Assembly (NCBI RefSeq): GCF_003751625.1
Contig: NZ_RJUL01000014.1
Location: 1 to 38,064 of the forward strand
DNA length: 38,064 nt
From: Gallaecimonas pentaromativorans
Lineage (GTDB): Bacteria > Pseudomonadota > Gammaproteobacteria > Enterobacterales > Gallaecimonadaceae
Direction of reading: 5' to 3'
The position numbers were made by a program, and so were the translations under genes. The notes beneath the pieces are model-generated. The model was not told where the DNA came from. It made no database searches and saw only the letters and a program-made list of their open reading frames with translations. This document shows positions 1-10,060 of this stretch, piece by piece (positions within the stretch are counted from its first letter, which is position 1; each line of letters starts with the position of its first letter).

Positions 1-85
1 CTACTCACTTATCTTTATCGGTCAAGGCCTTTTTAAGCTCTGCTTTCAAGTCCTTCACCGCGCTTTCCCTTGGCGACGAGGCGGC

Positions 86-113
86 ATTATAGGGACCTAA
101 ACGCAGGCTGCAA
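86..113 (-). promoter_or_regulatory. rRNA-type promoter reading leftward out of the window
   Basis: On the minus strand a TTGCAG -35 (108-113) is separated by 16 bp from a perfect TATAAT -10 (86-91). It is followed by a GCCGCCTC discriminator typical of stringently controlled rRNA/tRNA promoters. An A/T-rich stretch at about 117-135 could act as an UP element. The roughly 80 nt downstream have no ORF and look like an rRNA leader. They end with a second -35-like TTGACC (20-25) whose -10 would fall on the window edge, suggesting tandem promoters. That the transcript is an rRNA or tRNA operon is inferred, because its body lies outside the window. Confidence 0.6.
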
Positions 114-177
114 GGGGTTTTTGCGAAAAAAATCGAATACCGGCTTTCACACAACTCACACACCGTTTAAGCACAAC

Positions 178-186
178 TTATCCACA
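178..186 (+). promoter_or_regulatory. Consensus DnaA box
   Basis: The nine bases match the strict E. coli DnaA box TTATCCACA exactly. It lies between the leftward rRNA-type promoter and the thiC riboswitch. It is a single site without an obvious cluster or AT-rich unwinding element, so it is a candidate DnaA regulatory or titration site rather than an origin. A chance match is possible. Confidence 0.45.
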
Positions 187-197
187 GAAACGGGCCC

Positions 198-227
198 TTT
201 ACAGGACAGATGATTTCGATTTAGGCT
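198..227 (+). promoter_or_regulatory. Candidate promoter of the thiamine operon
   Basis: TTTACA (198-203) is followed after 17-18 bp by TTAGGCT (221-227), a weak -10. The position, about 15-20 nt before the riboswitch, is right for a promoter of this operon. The -10 match is poor, so this is a positional call. Confidence 0.35.
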
Positions 228-240
228 AAAAATCGTTCTT

Positions 241-325
241 GTCGGAGTGCCTTAGGGCTGAGATCACGCTAGACGTGGGATCCGTGGAACCTGATCAGGG
301 TAATACCTGCGAAGGGAACAAGTGA
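241..325 (+). ncRNA. TPP riboswitch (THI element)
   Basis: The aptamer contains the conserved THI-box segments in order: GGAGTGC, GGGCTGAGATCA, then GAACCTGATCAGGGTAAT followed by ACCTGCGAAGGGAA. These form the two helical arms that bind thiamine pyrophosphate. It lies about 110 nt upstream of thiC. Downstream are two small hairpins, 324-328 pairing with 344-348 and 357-364 pairing with 368-375. No hairpin followed by a clean U-run is present. Control is therefore more likely through translation initiation at thiC than through termination, though this was not folded computationally. Confidence 0.95.
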
Positions 326-363
326 GACACACAATCTGAAACCGTCTCCCGGATGGGGTGTAG

Positions 364-3152
<2,789 letters not shown>

Positions 3153-3163
<11 letters not shown>

Positions 3164-3350
3164 GCTTAACGGCAAGCGCCTGCTGGTAACGGGCACCCAG
3201 CCTCTTGAACGGCTACTGGAGAATCACCAGGCCAAGCCGCCCTATGCGGTGGCGGTGAACGGCCGCTTTGTGCCCAAAGGCCAATACGCGGCTCTTTATA
3301 TAAAGGAGGGAGACCGCATCGAGGTGCTGGCTCCCATGGAGGGCGGCTGA
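3153..3350 (+). CDS. thiS: Sulfur carrier protein ThiS
   Basis: This is a 65-aa ubiquitin-like protein ending in Gly-Gly. The terminal glycine is adenylated by ThiF and then converted to a thiocarboxylate that donates sulfur to the thiazole ring. Conserved features are 'YAVAVNGRFVPK' and the 'GDRIEVLAPMEGG' tail. The ATG at 3153 gives the usual ThiS length of about 66 aa. An upstream in-frame start at 3093 would add 20 unconserved residues within thiO. The stop overlaps the thiG start by one base (TGATG). Confidence 0.95.
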
Positions 3351-4123
3351 TGCACCTTTATGATGTGGAACTGACCAGCCGCTTTTGGCTTGGCACCGCC
3401 AGTTACCCTTCACCGCAGCTGTTGCTGGAGGCGGTCAAGGCCGCCAGGCCCGGGTTGGTCACTTGCAGCCTGCGCCGCCAGGGCCAGGGCGGGGGCGATT
3501 TCTGGGCCTTTTTGCAGGCGCTAGGTATTCCGTTGCTGCCCAATACCGCCGGTTGCCGCAGCGTGGATGAAGCGGTGAACCTGGCCTTTATGGTAAGGGA
3601 GCTCTTTGCCACCCACTGGTTGAAGCTGGAGATCACCGGCGACGACTACAACCTGCAACCGGACCCCTTCGCCTTGGTGGACGCCACCCGCGAGCTGACC
3701 CGCGAGGGCTTTCAAATCTTCCCTTATATGACCAGCGATTTGGTGCTGGCCAAAAAGCTACTGGATGCCGGCGCCCAGGTACTGATGCCATGGGGGGCAC
3801 CCATCGGCTCGGGCCAGGGGCTCAATGACATCAGCAGCCTACGCACCCTGCGCCAGCGGCTGCCAAAGATCCCCATGGTGATTGACGCTGGCATCGGCCG
3901 ACCCTCCCATGCCTGCCAGGCCATGGAGCTGGGCTTTGATGCGGTGCTGGCCAATACCGCCGTGGCCCAGGCGGCCAGGCCCGCCGCCATGGCCGGCGCC
4001 ATGGCTCAGGCGGTGCAGGCGGGGCGGGCTGGTTTTCTAGCTGGCCCCATCAGCGCCCGGGAACTGGCCCAGGCCAGCACCCCTGTGGTGGGCACGCCTT
4101 TTTGGCATAAGGAGGAGTCATGA
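3350..4123 (+). CDS. thiG: Thiazole synthase ThiG
   Basis: ThiG condenses 1-deoxy-xylulose 5-phosphate, the ThiO-made imine and sulfur from ThiS thiocarboxylate into thiazole phosphate carboxylate. At 257 aa it has the usual length of this (beta/alpha)8 enzyme. The Schiff-base lysine is in 'WLKLEITGDD' (K92). The C-terminal phosphate-binding loops 'VIDAGIGRPSHA' and 'AVLANTAVAQA' are intact. It overlaps thiS by 1 bp and thiE by 4 bp (ATGA), so translation of the cluster is coupled. ThiG and ThiS are known to form a complex, in keeping with their adjacency. Confidence 0.97.
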   Translation: MHLYDVELTSRFWLGTASYPSPQLLLEAVKAARPGLVTCSLRRQGQGGGDFWAFLQALGIPLLPNTAGCRSVDEAVNLAFMVRELFATHWLKLEITGDDYNLQPDPFALVDATRELTREGFQIFPYMTSDLVLAKKLLDAGAQVLMPWGAPIGSGQGLNDISSLRTLRQRLPKIPMVIDAGIGRPSHACQAMELGFDAVLANTAVAQAARPAAMAGAMAQAVQAGRAGFLAGPISARELAQASTPVVGTPFWHKEES

Positions 4124-4923
4124 CCTTCTTATATAAAGACGCGCTGCAACTGGGGCCAGAACAGGATGTGCTGCACCTTGGCGAGCGGCAGCTGACCTTA
4201 AGGCACGGCAAGGGGGATTTACCCCTGGCACCGGTTAGCCTGGATGACTGGCTGGCGCAGCGAGGGGGCGATGCTCGCTTGCCCGTGCTTAGCGGCGAAG
4301 CGCCAAGTCAGCCCTTTGCGCCCTGCCCGTTGCGGCTCGGTTTTTATGGGGTGGTGCCCAGCAGCGACTGGCTGAAACGGCTCTTGGATCTGGGCGTTAA
4401 AACCCTGCAGCTGCGTTTTAAAGGAGAAGCCCCTGAGGCAGAGCGCCAGGTGGCCCAGGCAGTAAGAGCTGCCCAGGGTTATCAAGCCCGGCTCTTTATC
4501 AACGACCATTGGCAAGCCGCCTTGCACCATGGCGCTTATGGCGTGCACCTGGGCCAGGAAGATTTGCTGACAGCCGATCTGGAACAATTGAGCCTGAGCG
4601 GTATTCGCCTGGGCCTCAGTAGCCACGGGCTTTTTGAGCAGGCCAGGGCCTTGTCGCTAAGGCCTTCCTATATTGCCTTTGGCGCCATCTTTGCCACCCC
4701 CACCAAGGCCATGCCCACCGCCCCCCAAGGGCTGGCGCGGCTTAAGGCCTTTTGCCAGCGCGCCGGTAACACACCAACGGTCGCCATCGGCGGCATTGAC
4801 TTCACTAACGCCGAGGCGGTGCTGGCGCAGGGGCCAGGTAGCCTGGCGGTCGTCAGAGCGGTCACCGAAAGCGCCTACCTTGATGCTGACGTTCACCGCT
4901 GGCTCGCGCTCTGTGGAGGCTGA
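4120..4923 (+). CDS. thiE: Thiamine-phosphate synthase ThiE with an N-terminal extension
   Basis: ThiE joins hydroxymethylpyrimidine diphosphate to thiazole phosphate, giving thiamine phosphate. The catalytic TIM-barrel occupies about residues 71-267. It shows 'LQLRFKG' (96-102), 'FINDHWQAAL', 'GVHLGQEDL', the 'FATPTKAMPTAPQG' pyrophosphate loop and 'VAIGGI'. About 70 residues precede it, whereas E. coli ThiE has almost no such region. The long start is well supported: AAGGAGG lies at the right spacing, the ATGA overlaps thiG, and there is no better internal start. The extension resembles no domain I recognise. No thiD kinase gene is nearby, so the pyrimidine kinase must be encoded elsewhere. 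Confidence 0.93.
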   Translation: MTFLYKDALQLGPEQDVLHLGERQLTLRHGKGDLPLAPVSLDDWLAQRGGDARLPVLSGEAPSQPFAPCPLRLGFYGVVPSSDWLKRLLDLGVKTLQLRFKGEAPEAERQVAQAVRAAQGYQARLFINDHWQAALHHGAYGVHLGQEDLLTADLEQLSLSGIRLGLSSHGLFEQARALSLRPSYIAFGAIFATPTKAMPTAPQGLARLKAFCQRAGNTPTVAIGGIDFTNAEAVLAQGPGSLAVVRAVTESAYLDADVHRWLALCGG

Positions 4924-4924
4924 C

Positions 4925-5629
4925 ATGCGCCACCACCGCCAACAGCTGCTTTGGGGCAGCGAAGGTCAGGCAAAGCTTGCTGCCAGCACAGTGGCCATTG
5001 TTGGCCTCGGCGGCCTGGGTAGCCCGGCGGCCCTTTACCTGGCAGGCGCCGGGGTGGGCCGTTTGCGGCTTATTGATGCCGACAAGGTGGAGCTCAGTAA
5101 CCTGCACCGGCAAATTCTCTATAAAAGCAGCCACGTCGGCCGGCCCAAGGCCGAAATGGCCCGCCGCCAGCTAGAGGCGCTTGACCCCCAGTGCCAGGTG
5201 GAGGAGTGCCCTTCCTATATAAAGGAGGAGAACATCGCCCCGCTCTTGGCCGGGGCCGACCTGGTGCTGGACTGCGCCGATAACCTCGCTACCAAGCAGC
5301 TATTGAACCGCTGGTGTGTCAGCCATGGCCTGCCGCTGGTGAGCGCCGTTGCCAACCGCTGGCAATACCGGGTGCAACTGGTACGCGGCGGGCCCTGCCT
5401 TGCCTGCCTGTACGGCGAGGCCGAGCAAGGGGCCGGCAACTGCGACAGCCTGGGGGTGGCCGGGCCACTACTGGGCATGGCCGGCAGCTTTCAGGGGCTG
5501 CTGGCCATTCAGCAACTGCTGGGCATGGCGCCAGCTCAAGACCGGCTTCATCTTTTTGATGGTCAAAAGCTCGCCTGGAACAGCTGGCAGCTAAGCCGCG
5601 ACCCTGCCTGCCCGGTTTGCAGCCAATAA
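4925..5629 (+). CDS. thiF: Sulfur carrier adenylyltransferase ThiF
   Basis: ThiF is an E1-like enzyme that adenylates the ThiS C-terminal glycine, the first step in loading sulfur. The 234-aa protein has the nucleotide loop GLGGLG (27-32) and 'LSNLHRQIL' (57-65). Zinc is bound by paired CxxC motifs (C158/C161 and C229/C232). C173 in 'GNCDSLGVAGP' matches the E. coli ThiF cysteine that forms the persulfide link. The ATG at 4925 has GGAGG upstream and lies 1 bp after the thiE stop. An in-frame ORF extends upstream to 4673, but it only shadows thiE. It is the last gene of the operon and is followed by a strong terminator. Confidence 0.95.
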   Translation: MRHHRQQLLWGSEGQAKLAASTVAIVGLGGLGSPAALYLAGAGVGRLRLIDADKVELSNLHRQILYKSSHVGRPKAEMARRQLEALDPQCQVEECPSYIKEENIAPLLAGADLVLDCADNLATKQLLNRWCVSHGLPLVSAVANRWQYRVQLVRGGPCLACLYGEAEQGAGNCDSLGVAGPLLGMAGSFQGLLAIQQLLGMAPAQDRLHLFDGQKLAWNSWQLSRDPACPVCSQ

Positions 5630-5655
5630 AAAAGCCCGGCCATGCCGGGCTTTTT
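5629..5655. terminator. Bidirectional terminator between thiF and the lipase gene
   Basis: A GCCCGGC/GCCGGGC stem (5634-5640 with 5644-5650) closes a 3-nt loop. It is flanked by A5 on the left and T5 on the right, so it can end transcripts from both the rightward thiamine operon and the leftward lipase gene. Confidence 0.9.
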
Positions 5656-5668
5656 CGTCTCAAGCGGC

Positions 5669-6823
5669 TTAGTCGAGCAACTTGAGGGAGTTGCGCACCA
5701 TGCGGCCCAGGGCTTTTAGCATCAGGTCAAACACGCCGCGAATAAAGGCGGCGGTGAGGTTGATAACCACGCCTGCCACTTTGCCAGCAAAAACCAGCAT
5801 ATGGCCAATAAGCCCCTTGGCCTGGGCGGCCAGTTTGGTGCCGGCCTGGGCTATTTTCTCGATGGTCTGAGCCAGGATGTCGTACACGGTAAAGCTGGTG
5901 GCCAGGGCCATTTGGGCTGCCACCGCCGCGTAGTAACCGGCGTCCTTGAGCAGGGTGATCAGCGCCGCGCCAATCTTGTCGGCCCAGTAGCTGGTGAAAG
6001 AGGCATTAAGCCGCTTGTCGAAATCCAGGCGCACCGGGGTATTCATAAAGCGCTCGGAGTTCTGGTGCAGCTCATCCCAACCACCTTTACTGGCGGTATT
6101 CACATAACCGGGGGAACCGTCGTAGCCCATGGAGTGGGCGGCCATACTAAAACCCTGGGAGCCATCGAGGCGATACTCGGTGCCGCCGGCCGGAATGTGC
6201 TGGAAGGGCCACAGCGGCACCTTGGGCACCACGTCGGCGCCGTGGGTGCAGCGGTAGATCCGGTCGATATTGGCGGTGGCGCTGCGGGCAAAGCCAGCCT
6301 GCCCTACCCTTGGGCAACCGAAGGTGTAGAGGTAAGCGGGCCGGCCATAATTGATGGCTACCCAATCGGCGGCCAGGGTCGCCAAGGCGCCGCCGAGGCT
6401 GTGGCCTACGCAGTGCACGGCGCCACGGCCGGGGTTGGCATCGAGGTAGGCTTTCAGGCCGGGCTTGATGGAGTCGAAGGTACGCACAAAGCCAAAGTGG
6501 GCGGCCGAGCCGTTGTCGGCAGAGGCCATACCGAAGTTGGCGTCGGTCAGGGCGTCCACCACATTCTTCATGTTGGTGCCGCGCATGGCGATAACGTGGT
6601 CGCCTTCGAACTCCGCCTTACCCTTACCGACCAGCGAAAACCCCAGGGTTTTACGGAACAGGGCAAAACCGGATTTACCGGTCAGGGCCTCTGATTCCAG
6701 ATCGAAGATCCGGCGAATATCGGCAGAAGGCGCGAAGTTGTAGCGGCCATTGGCGCTGCGGTTTTCGGCCGAGTAAGTCAGCAAGGCCAGTTGCGAGGCC
6801 ACTTTCGGTGAAATAAAGCTCAT
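5669..6823 (-). CDS. Class 3 lipase, candidate toxic phospholipase effector
   Basis: The 384-aa alpha/beta hydrolase is of the lipase class 3 type. The nucleophile elbow is GHSLGG with S142. The likely acid and base are D197 ('HGADVVPKVP') and H230 ('AAHSMGYD'). 'AMRGT' (79-83) supplies the oxyanion region. No signal peptide is visible. The last 100 residues or so are alternating hydrophobic and amphipathic helices that could insert into or lie on a membrane. It lies 27 bp after a small membrane-anchored protein in the same direction, an arrangement seen for type VI secretion phospholipase effectors with immunity partners. That role is inference; an ordinary intracellular lipase is the alternative. 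AAAGGGA lies 7 nt before the ATG. Confidence 0.8.
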   Translation of the reverse strand: MSFISPKVASQLALLTYSAENRSANGRYNFAPSADIRRIFDLESEALTGKSGFALFRKTLGFSLVGKGKAEFEGDHVIAMRGTNMKNVVDALTDANFGMASADNGSAAHFGFVRTFDSIKPGLKAYLDANPGRGAVHCVGHSLGGALATLAADWVAINYGRPAYLYTFGCPRVGQAGFARSATANIDRIYRCTHGADVVPKVPLWPFQHIPAGGTEYRLDGSQGFSMAAHSMGYDGSPGYVNTASKGGWDELHQNSERFMNTPVRLDFDKRLNASFTSYWADKIGAALITLLKDAGYYAAVAAQMALATSFTVYDILAQTIEKIAQAGTKLAAQAKGLIGHMLVFAGKVAGVVINLTAAFIRGVFDLMLKALGRMVRNSLKLLD

Positions 6824-6850
6824 AACAAATCCCTTTGACGTTGATACAGG

Positions 6851-7390
6851 TTAGTTATCCTTCCATCTGCATATCGAGACGGCAGTAAAAGGCATGGCTG
6901 AAAACTGCGCGTCATGAAAATCGAAATACTCTTCGGCATTGTCCAGGTCACATTCCAGGAAATGCAGTTTTTCTTTCACGACATCAACCGGCCGAATGGT
7001 GGGAATACTCATAAACCAAAGCAGGTATTTTTTACCGCTGTATTCCACTTCCAGATTTTGGCTACGCACCACCGTGGTCATTTCGGAGGGCTTTTTGTCT
7101 TCAATTTCCTTTTCCGGGAAACTGAATTTACCCTGGCTGTCGGTAATGGCGGTGTCGACATAGGGCTGCTTGAACTGGTTGCTGTCCAGGGTGCGGGTGA
7201 CCTCCACATGGCCCACCGGTTTGCCGTGGAGAGTGATCACGCCGTTGATCTCGGGAGAAAGGTGATAGCTGGCTTTTTTACCGAAGAAAAGCATGGCGTT
7301 AGGCGCTCCTGACCAAAGTAAGGCAATACAGACCAGCACCAGGGTAACCAGTGCAGACAGCGGCTTGGGGGTAATTAAGAGGTGTCTCAT
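6851..7390 (-). CDS. Membrane-anchored beta-sandwich protein, possible lipase partner/immunity (DUF6795-like)
   Basis: From the ATG at 7390 the product is 179 aa, with a hydrophobic segment at about residues 10-28 (signal anchor). A small domain resembling carboxypeptidase-regulatory or DUF6795 proteins follows: 'LSPEINGVITLHGKPVGHVEVTRT', then 'TDSQGKFSFP'. The family name is from memory and unverified. A second start at 7294 has GGAG about 11 nt upstream and begins 'MLFFGKKASYHLSPEING'. It would give a 147-aa cytoplasmic form. An ORF extends further up to 7594 but enters AT-rich non-coding sequence. The gene lies immediately upstream of the lipase and is probably co-transcribed, which suggests it neutralises or chaperones it. 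Confidence 0.6.
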   Translation of the reverse strand: MRHLLITPKPLSALVTLVLVCIALLWSGAPNAMLFFGKKASYHLSPEINGVITLHGKPVGHVEVTRTLDSNQFKQPYVDTAITDSQGKFSFPEKEIEDKKPSEMTTVVRSQNLEVEYSGKKYLLWFMSIPTIRPVDVVKEKLHFLECDLDNAEEYFDFHDAQFSAMPFTAVSICRWKDN

Positions 7391-7741
7391 GAAATAGCAT
7401 AATCCGTTAGTCTTTCGTATAGCATCCGTGCGACGTGCCAAAAGATTATACAAGGCCATTGCATAACGCAATCTTCCGCCGGTTTTGCCGGTAAAAATAG
7501 GCATTGGCAAATTCAATATAAAAACCTTTGCCAAAGGCGAATATAAAACAATGCCGTTATAGGTAGAGATTGAATTGATAAAAAGAAAATACAATATCTT
7601 TTAATTAATAAACGGCCGCAAATAATTTAATTAAAAATAAATCGACATACCCTGCCGGTAAAAGCGTTCTTATCAATGCCTTGGAAATGCTATGATTTCC
7701 CTTTGCGGGCAATCAGTTACCAATTTGATAGGGAGCGTCAG
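7391..7741. other. AT-rich intergenic region with divergent promoters
   Basis: This stretch of about 350 bp between the leftward lipase module and the rightward diguanylate cyclase is much more AT-rich than its surroundings, with several TTAATTAA-like runs at about 7595-7650. An extended -10 (TGC then TATGAT, 7688-7696) faces right and would start transcription near 7702. No convincing gene is seen here. A promoter for the leftward pair must also lie here, but I could not place it. Confidence 0.5.
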
Positions 7742-9211
7742 ATGCTCAAAAGACACCAACCCCTGGCCAATATCAGGGTGAAAACCCTCTGGCTGTTCTG
7801 CGGGGTGCTGTTTGTGGTGTTTTTCCTGATGAGTTGGAGCAGCTACCGGGTTGCCCAGCGCTCCATTAGCCAGCAGATTGAGCACAACTCTCTGCCGCTC
7901 ACCAGTGACAACGTCTACTCGCAGATCCAGCGTGACCTGGTGCAGCCCACCTTTGTGGCGACCCTGATGGCCCACGACACCTTTGTGCGCGACTGGGCCA
8001 TGCAAGCCACACCCAGCGCCACACCCATGCAGCGCTACCTGGCGGAGATAGACCAGCGCTTTGACACCATCATCGCCTTTTTTGTCAGAGACGCCGACCG
8101 CCGCCTCTACCTGCCTGATGCCGCCGAACATATCATCGACGCCACCAGCCATCGCTACGACTGGTACGAAAAGGTCAAAGCCCTGCCCGAGAACAAGCCT
8201 TATCTGGTCACTGTGGGTATGGACCCAGAGCGACAGGGGCAGATGGACATCTTTATCGACCACAAGGTCTACGACTACCAGCACCGTTTTATCGGCGTGA
8301 CCGGGGTGGGGCTTTCGGTAGAACAGGTGCATCAATTGCTCGCACGTTATGAGCAGCGCTACCAGCGCCGCATTTATTTTGTGGACCGCCAGGGTAAGGT
8401 GGTGCTTAGCGGCCAGCGCTTTGAGGGAGAAGACAGCCTGCAAGCCATGCCGGGAATGGCCACTATCGCCGCTCAGTTGTTGTCTGCCCCTTCAGGCAGC
8501 TACCACTTTGAGAGCGGCGGCCACAAAACCTATGTCAATGCCCGGCTGGTGCCGGAATTCGACTGGTACCTGGTGGTGGAGGAGCATCAGGCCGCCTCGC
8601 TGCAAGCGGTGTTTAAAACCTTCCTTATCAACGTGGCCATTGCCGGCCTTATTACCCTGATGGTGCTGGGCATCAGCCTGGCGACCCAGGGGCGCTACCA
8701 GCGCAAGCTGGCAGCCCAAGCCTCGGTAGACCCGTTAACCCTGGCCCTTAACAGGCGCAGCGGCCAGGAGCTGCACCGCCTGATGCTGGACGAGTGCAAC
8801 CAGCAAAGCCAGCCGCTGTCGGTACTGGTGCTGGACGTTGACCATTTCAAGCAGGTGAACGACCAATATGGCCATGAGGCCGGTGACACCGTACTCAAAG
8901 ACATGGTGCAGGAGATAAAGCAGCATGTGCGCGAGTCAGACGCCATCTGCCGCTGGGGCGGGGAGGAGTTTCTGGTGCTGCTTAATGGCTGTGACTTGAC
9001 GCAAGCCCTATCTCTGGCTGAGCGGATCCGCACCGGCATGAGCGCGCACCGCTTTACCTTCAAGGGCCAGGCTTTTTACATCACCCTCAGTGGCGGGGTC
9101 GCCCAAAACGGGCCCAAAGAACCTTTGGAAGAGGTGGTGAAACGGGCCGACGCCGCCCTCTACCTTGCCAAGGAAAACGGCCGCAACCAGATCCAAACCG
9201 GCGCGGCCTGA
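7742..9211 (+). CDS. Membrane sensor diguanylate cyclase (extracellular dCache-like sensor + GGDEF)
   Basis: It makes the second messenger cyclic di-GMP from two GTP in response to an external signal. From the ATG at 7742 (GGGAGCG upstream) the protein is 489 aa. One membrane helix is at about 14-34. A periplasmic sensor at about 35-290 has the 'YDWYEKVK', 'ITVGMDPERQGQMDIFIDHKV'-like spacing of Cache domains. A second helix is at about 292-315, then a GGDEF domain. The active motif is GGEEF (406-410), preceded by an inhibitory I-site RESD (397-400). The enzyme is therefore expected to be active and feedback-inhibited. An in-frame ATG at 7676 lies upstream of the likely transcription start and was not used. 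The ligand is unknown. Confidence 0.92.
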   Translation: MLKRHQPLANIRVKTLWLFCGVLFVVFFLMSWSSYRVAQRSISQQIEHNSLPLTSDNVYSQIQRDLVQPTFVATLMAHDTFVRDWAMQATPSATPMQRYLAEIDQRFDTIIAFFVRDADRRLYLPDAAEHIIDATSHRYDWYEKVKALPENKPYLVTVGMDPERQGQMDIFIDHKVYDYQHRFIGVTGVGLSVEQVHQLLARYEQRYQRRIYFVDRQGKVVLSGQRFEGEDSLQAMPGMATIAAQLLSAPSGSYHFESGGHKTYVNARLVPEFDWYLVVEEHQAASLQAVFKTFLINVAIAGLITLMVLGISLATQGRYQRKLAAQASVDPLTLALNRRSGQELHRLMLDECNQQSQPLSVLVLDVDHFKQVNDQYGHEAGDTVLKDMVQEIKQHVRESDAICRWGGEEFLVLLNGCDLTQALSLAERIRTGMSAHRFTFKGQAFYITLSGGVAQNGPKEPLEEVVKRADAALYLAKENGRNQIQTGAA

Positions 9212-9223
9212 GCCAGGGCCAGC

Positions 9224-9862
9224 TTACTTTTCACCTTCGCTTATCATCTTCATCAACCGGGCAAAATGCGCCTTGGGGTTGAAGTACAGGGTGACCTGCT
9301 CGCCGTCTTCTGAGGTGGCGGTGAGGCGGTCACACATGATGGGCCCCGACACCAGCGCCTGATCCTTGGGCTGCAACTGCATCAGGTAAAGGGTGTTGTA
9401 TTCCTCGGCCACGGAAATGGTCTCAAGGGCGGTCGCCGGGGTTTTACCGTTACCGGACGCCATCACCGAATCCAGCAGCCCTTTGGTCCAGGCAAAGTGC
9501 GCCTTGGACTGAGCGCCCTGCCCCAGCTTATCCAGGGCGATGGCGGTAAAGAACTGCACCCGCATATCCACCGGGCATTGCGGCAACCAGTTTTGCCCCA
9601 AGGTGGCGGCCTGTTGCCATTGCTTGGCCATCATGGCCTCGTCCATGGCTTTGACCGGGTTGCCCTGCTCGCAGCGGGCGATGTACTGGTCGCTCCATCC
9701 CAGCTGTTTGCGCATCCCATCATAATCGGCAGGGGCAGCCCAATCGGTGACCAGCGGCGTCAAAGGCTCCGCCTTGGCCACGGGCGCCGCCGGTTTGCTG
9801 GTGGTCGCGCAGCCGCTCAACAGCGCCGCAAGGGCAAGACCAATCAGGGGCTTTTTCATCAT
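9224..9862 (-). CDS. Hypothetical lipoprotein
   Basis: The 212-aa protein has a classical lipoprotein signal: two basic residues, a hydrophobic stretch and the lipobox LSGC (C18). Residues after the cysteine are 'ATTSKP', without an inner-membrane-retention Asp at +2, so outer-membrane sorting is expected. The body is predicted mostly helical and resembles no family I recognise. Two tandem ATGs exist (9862 and 9859). AGGA lies 4 and 7 nt upstream respectively, so the second may be used. It converges on the diguanylate cyclase with only 12 bp between stops, and no terminator is visible there. Confidence 0.8.
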   Translation of the reverse strand: MMKKPLIGLALAALLSGCATTSKPAAPVAKAEPLTPLVTDWAAPADYDGMRKQLGWSDQYIARCEQGNPVKAMDEAMMAKQWQQAATLGQNWLPQCPVDMRVQFFTAIALDKLGQGAQSKAHFAWTKGLLDSVMASGNGKTPATALETISVAEEYNTLYLMQLQPKDQALVSGPIMCDRLTATSEDGEQVTLYFNPKAHFARLMKMISEGEK

Positions 9863-9986
9863 CGATTCCTGTCCGGGTAGCGCAGCCTGTTATCCACCAA
9901 GGCCACTGTTAGCTTTACTTACTACCGCGATGCCAGGATTTTGGCCAGAAAAAAGAAAAGGACGCACTGTTTGCGCCATTAAAAAT

Positions 9987-10009
9987 AAAAAGCCCGAAGA
10001 CTCGGGCTT
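9987..10009 (-). terminator. Terminator of the 10061-10507 lipoprotein gene
   Basis: Stem AAGCCCGA/TCGGGCTT (9990-9997 with 10002-10009) has a 4-nt loop and is followed on the minus strand by a T-rich run. The same hairpin recurs at 11675-11703. Confidence 0.8.
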
Positions 10010-10015
10010 GGGGGT
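9987..10015. repeat. 29-bp direct repeat, copy 1
   Basis: This sequence is identical over 29 bp to 11675-11703. Both copies include a terminator hairpin and sit just 3' of paralogous lipoprotein genes. They bracket about 1.66 kb holding one lipoprotein gene and the HEPN-motif gene. Confidence 0.85.
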
Positions 10016-10060
10016 GCGAAACCAGCATTACCACCTCTCTTGCAGGTAGCAAAATACACT

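Noticed and set aside
1-240. DnaA box plus A/T tract considered as a replication origin
   Set aside because: Only one strict DnaA box, no AT-rich repeat unwinding region and no origin-linked genes such as dnaA, dnaN or gidA.
7676-7741. Earlier start of the diguanylate cyclase
   Set aside because: It lies upstream of the likely transcription start from the extended -10 at 7688-7696; the ATG at 7742 has a good ribosome-binding site.
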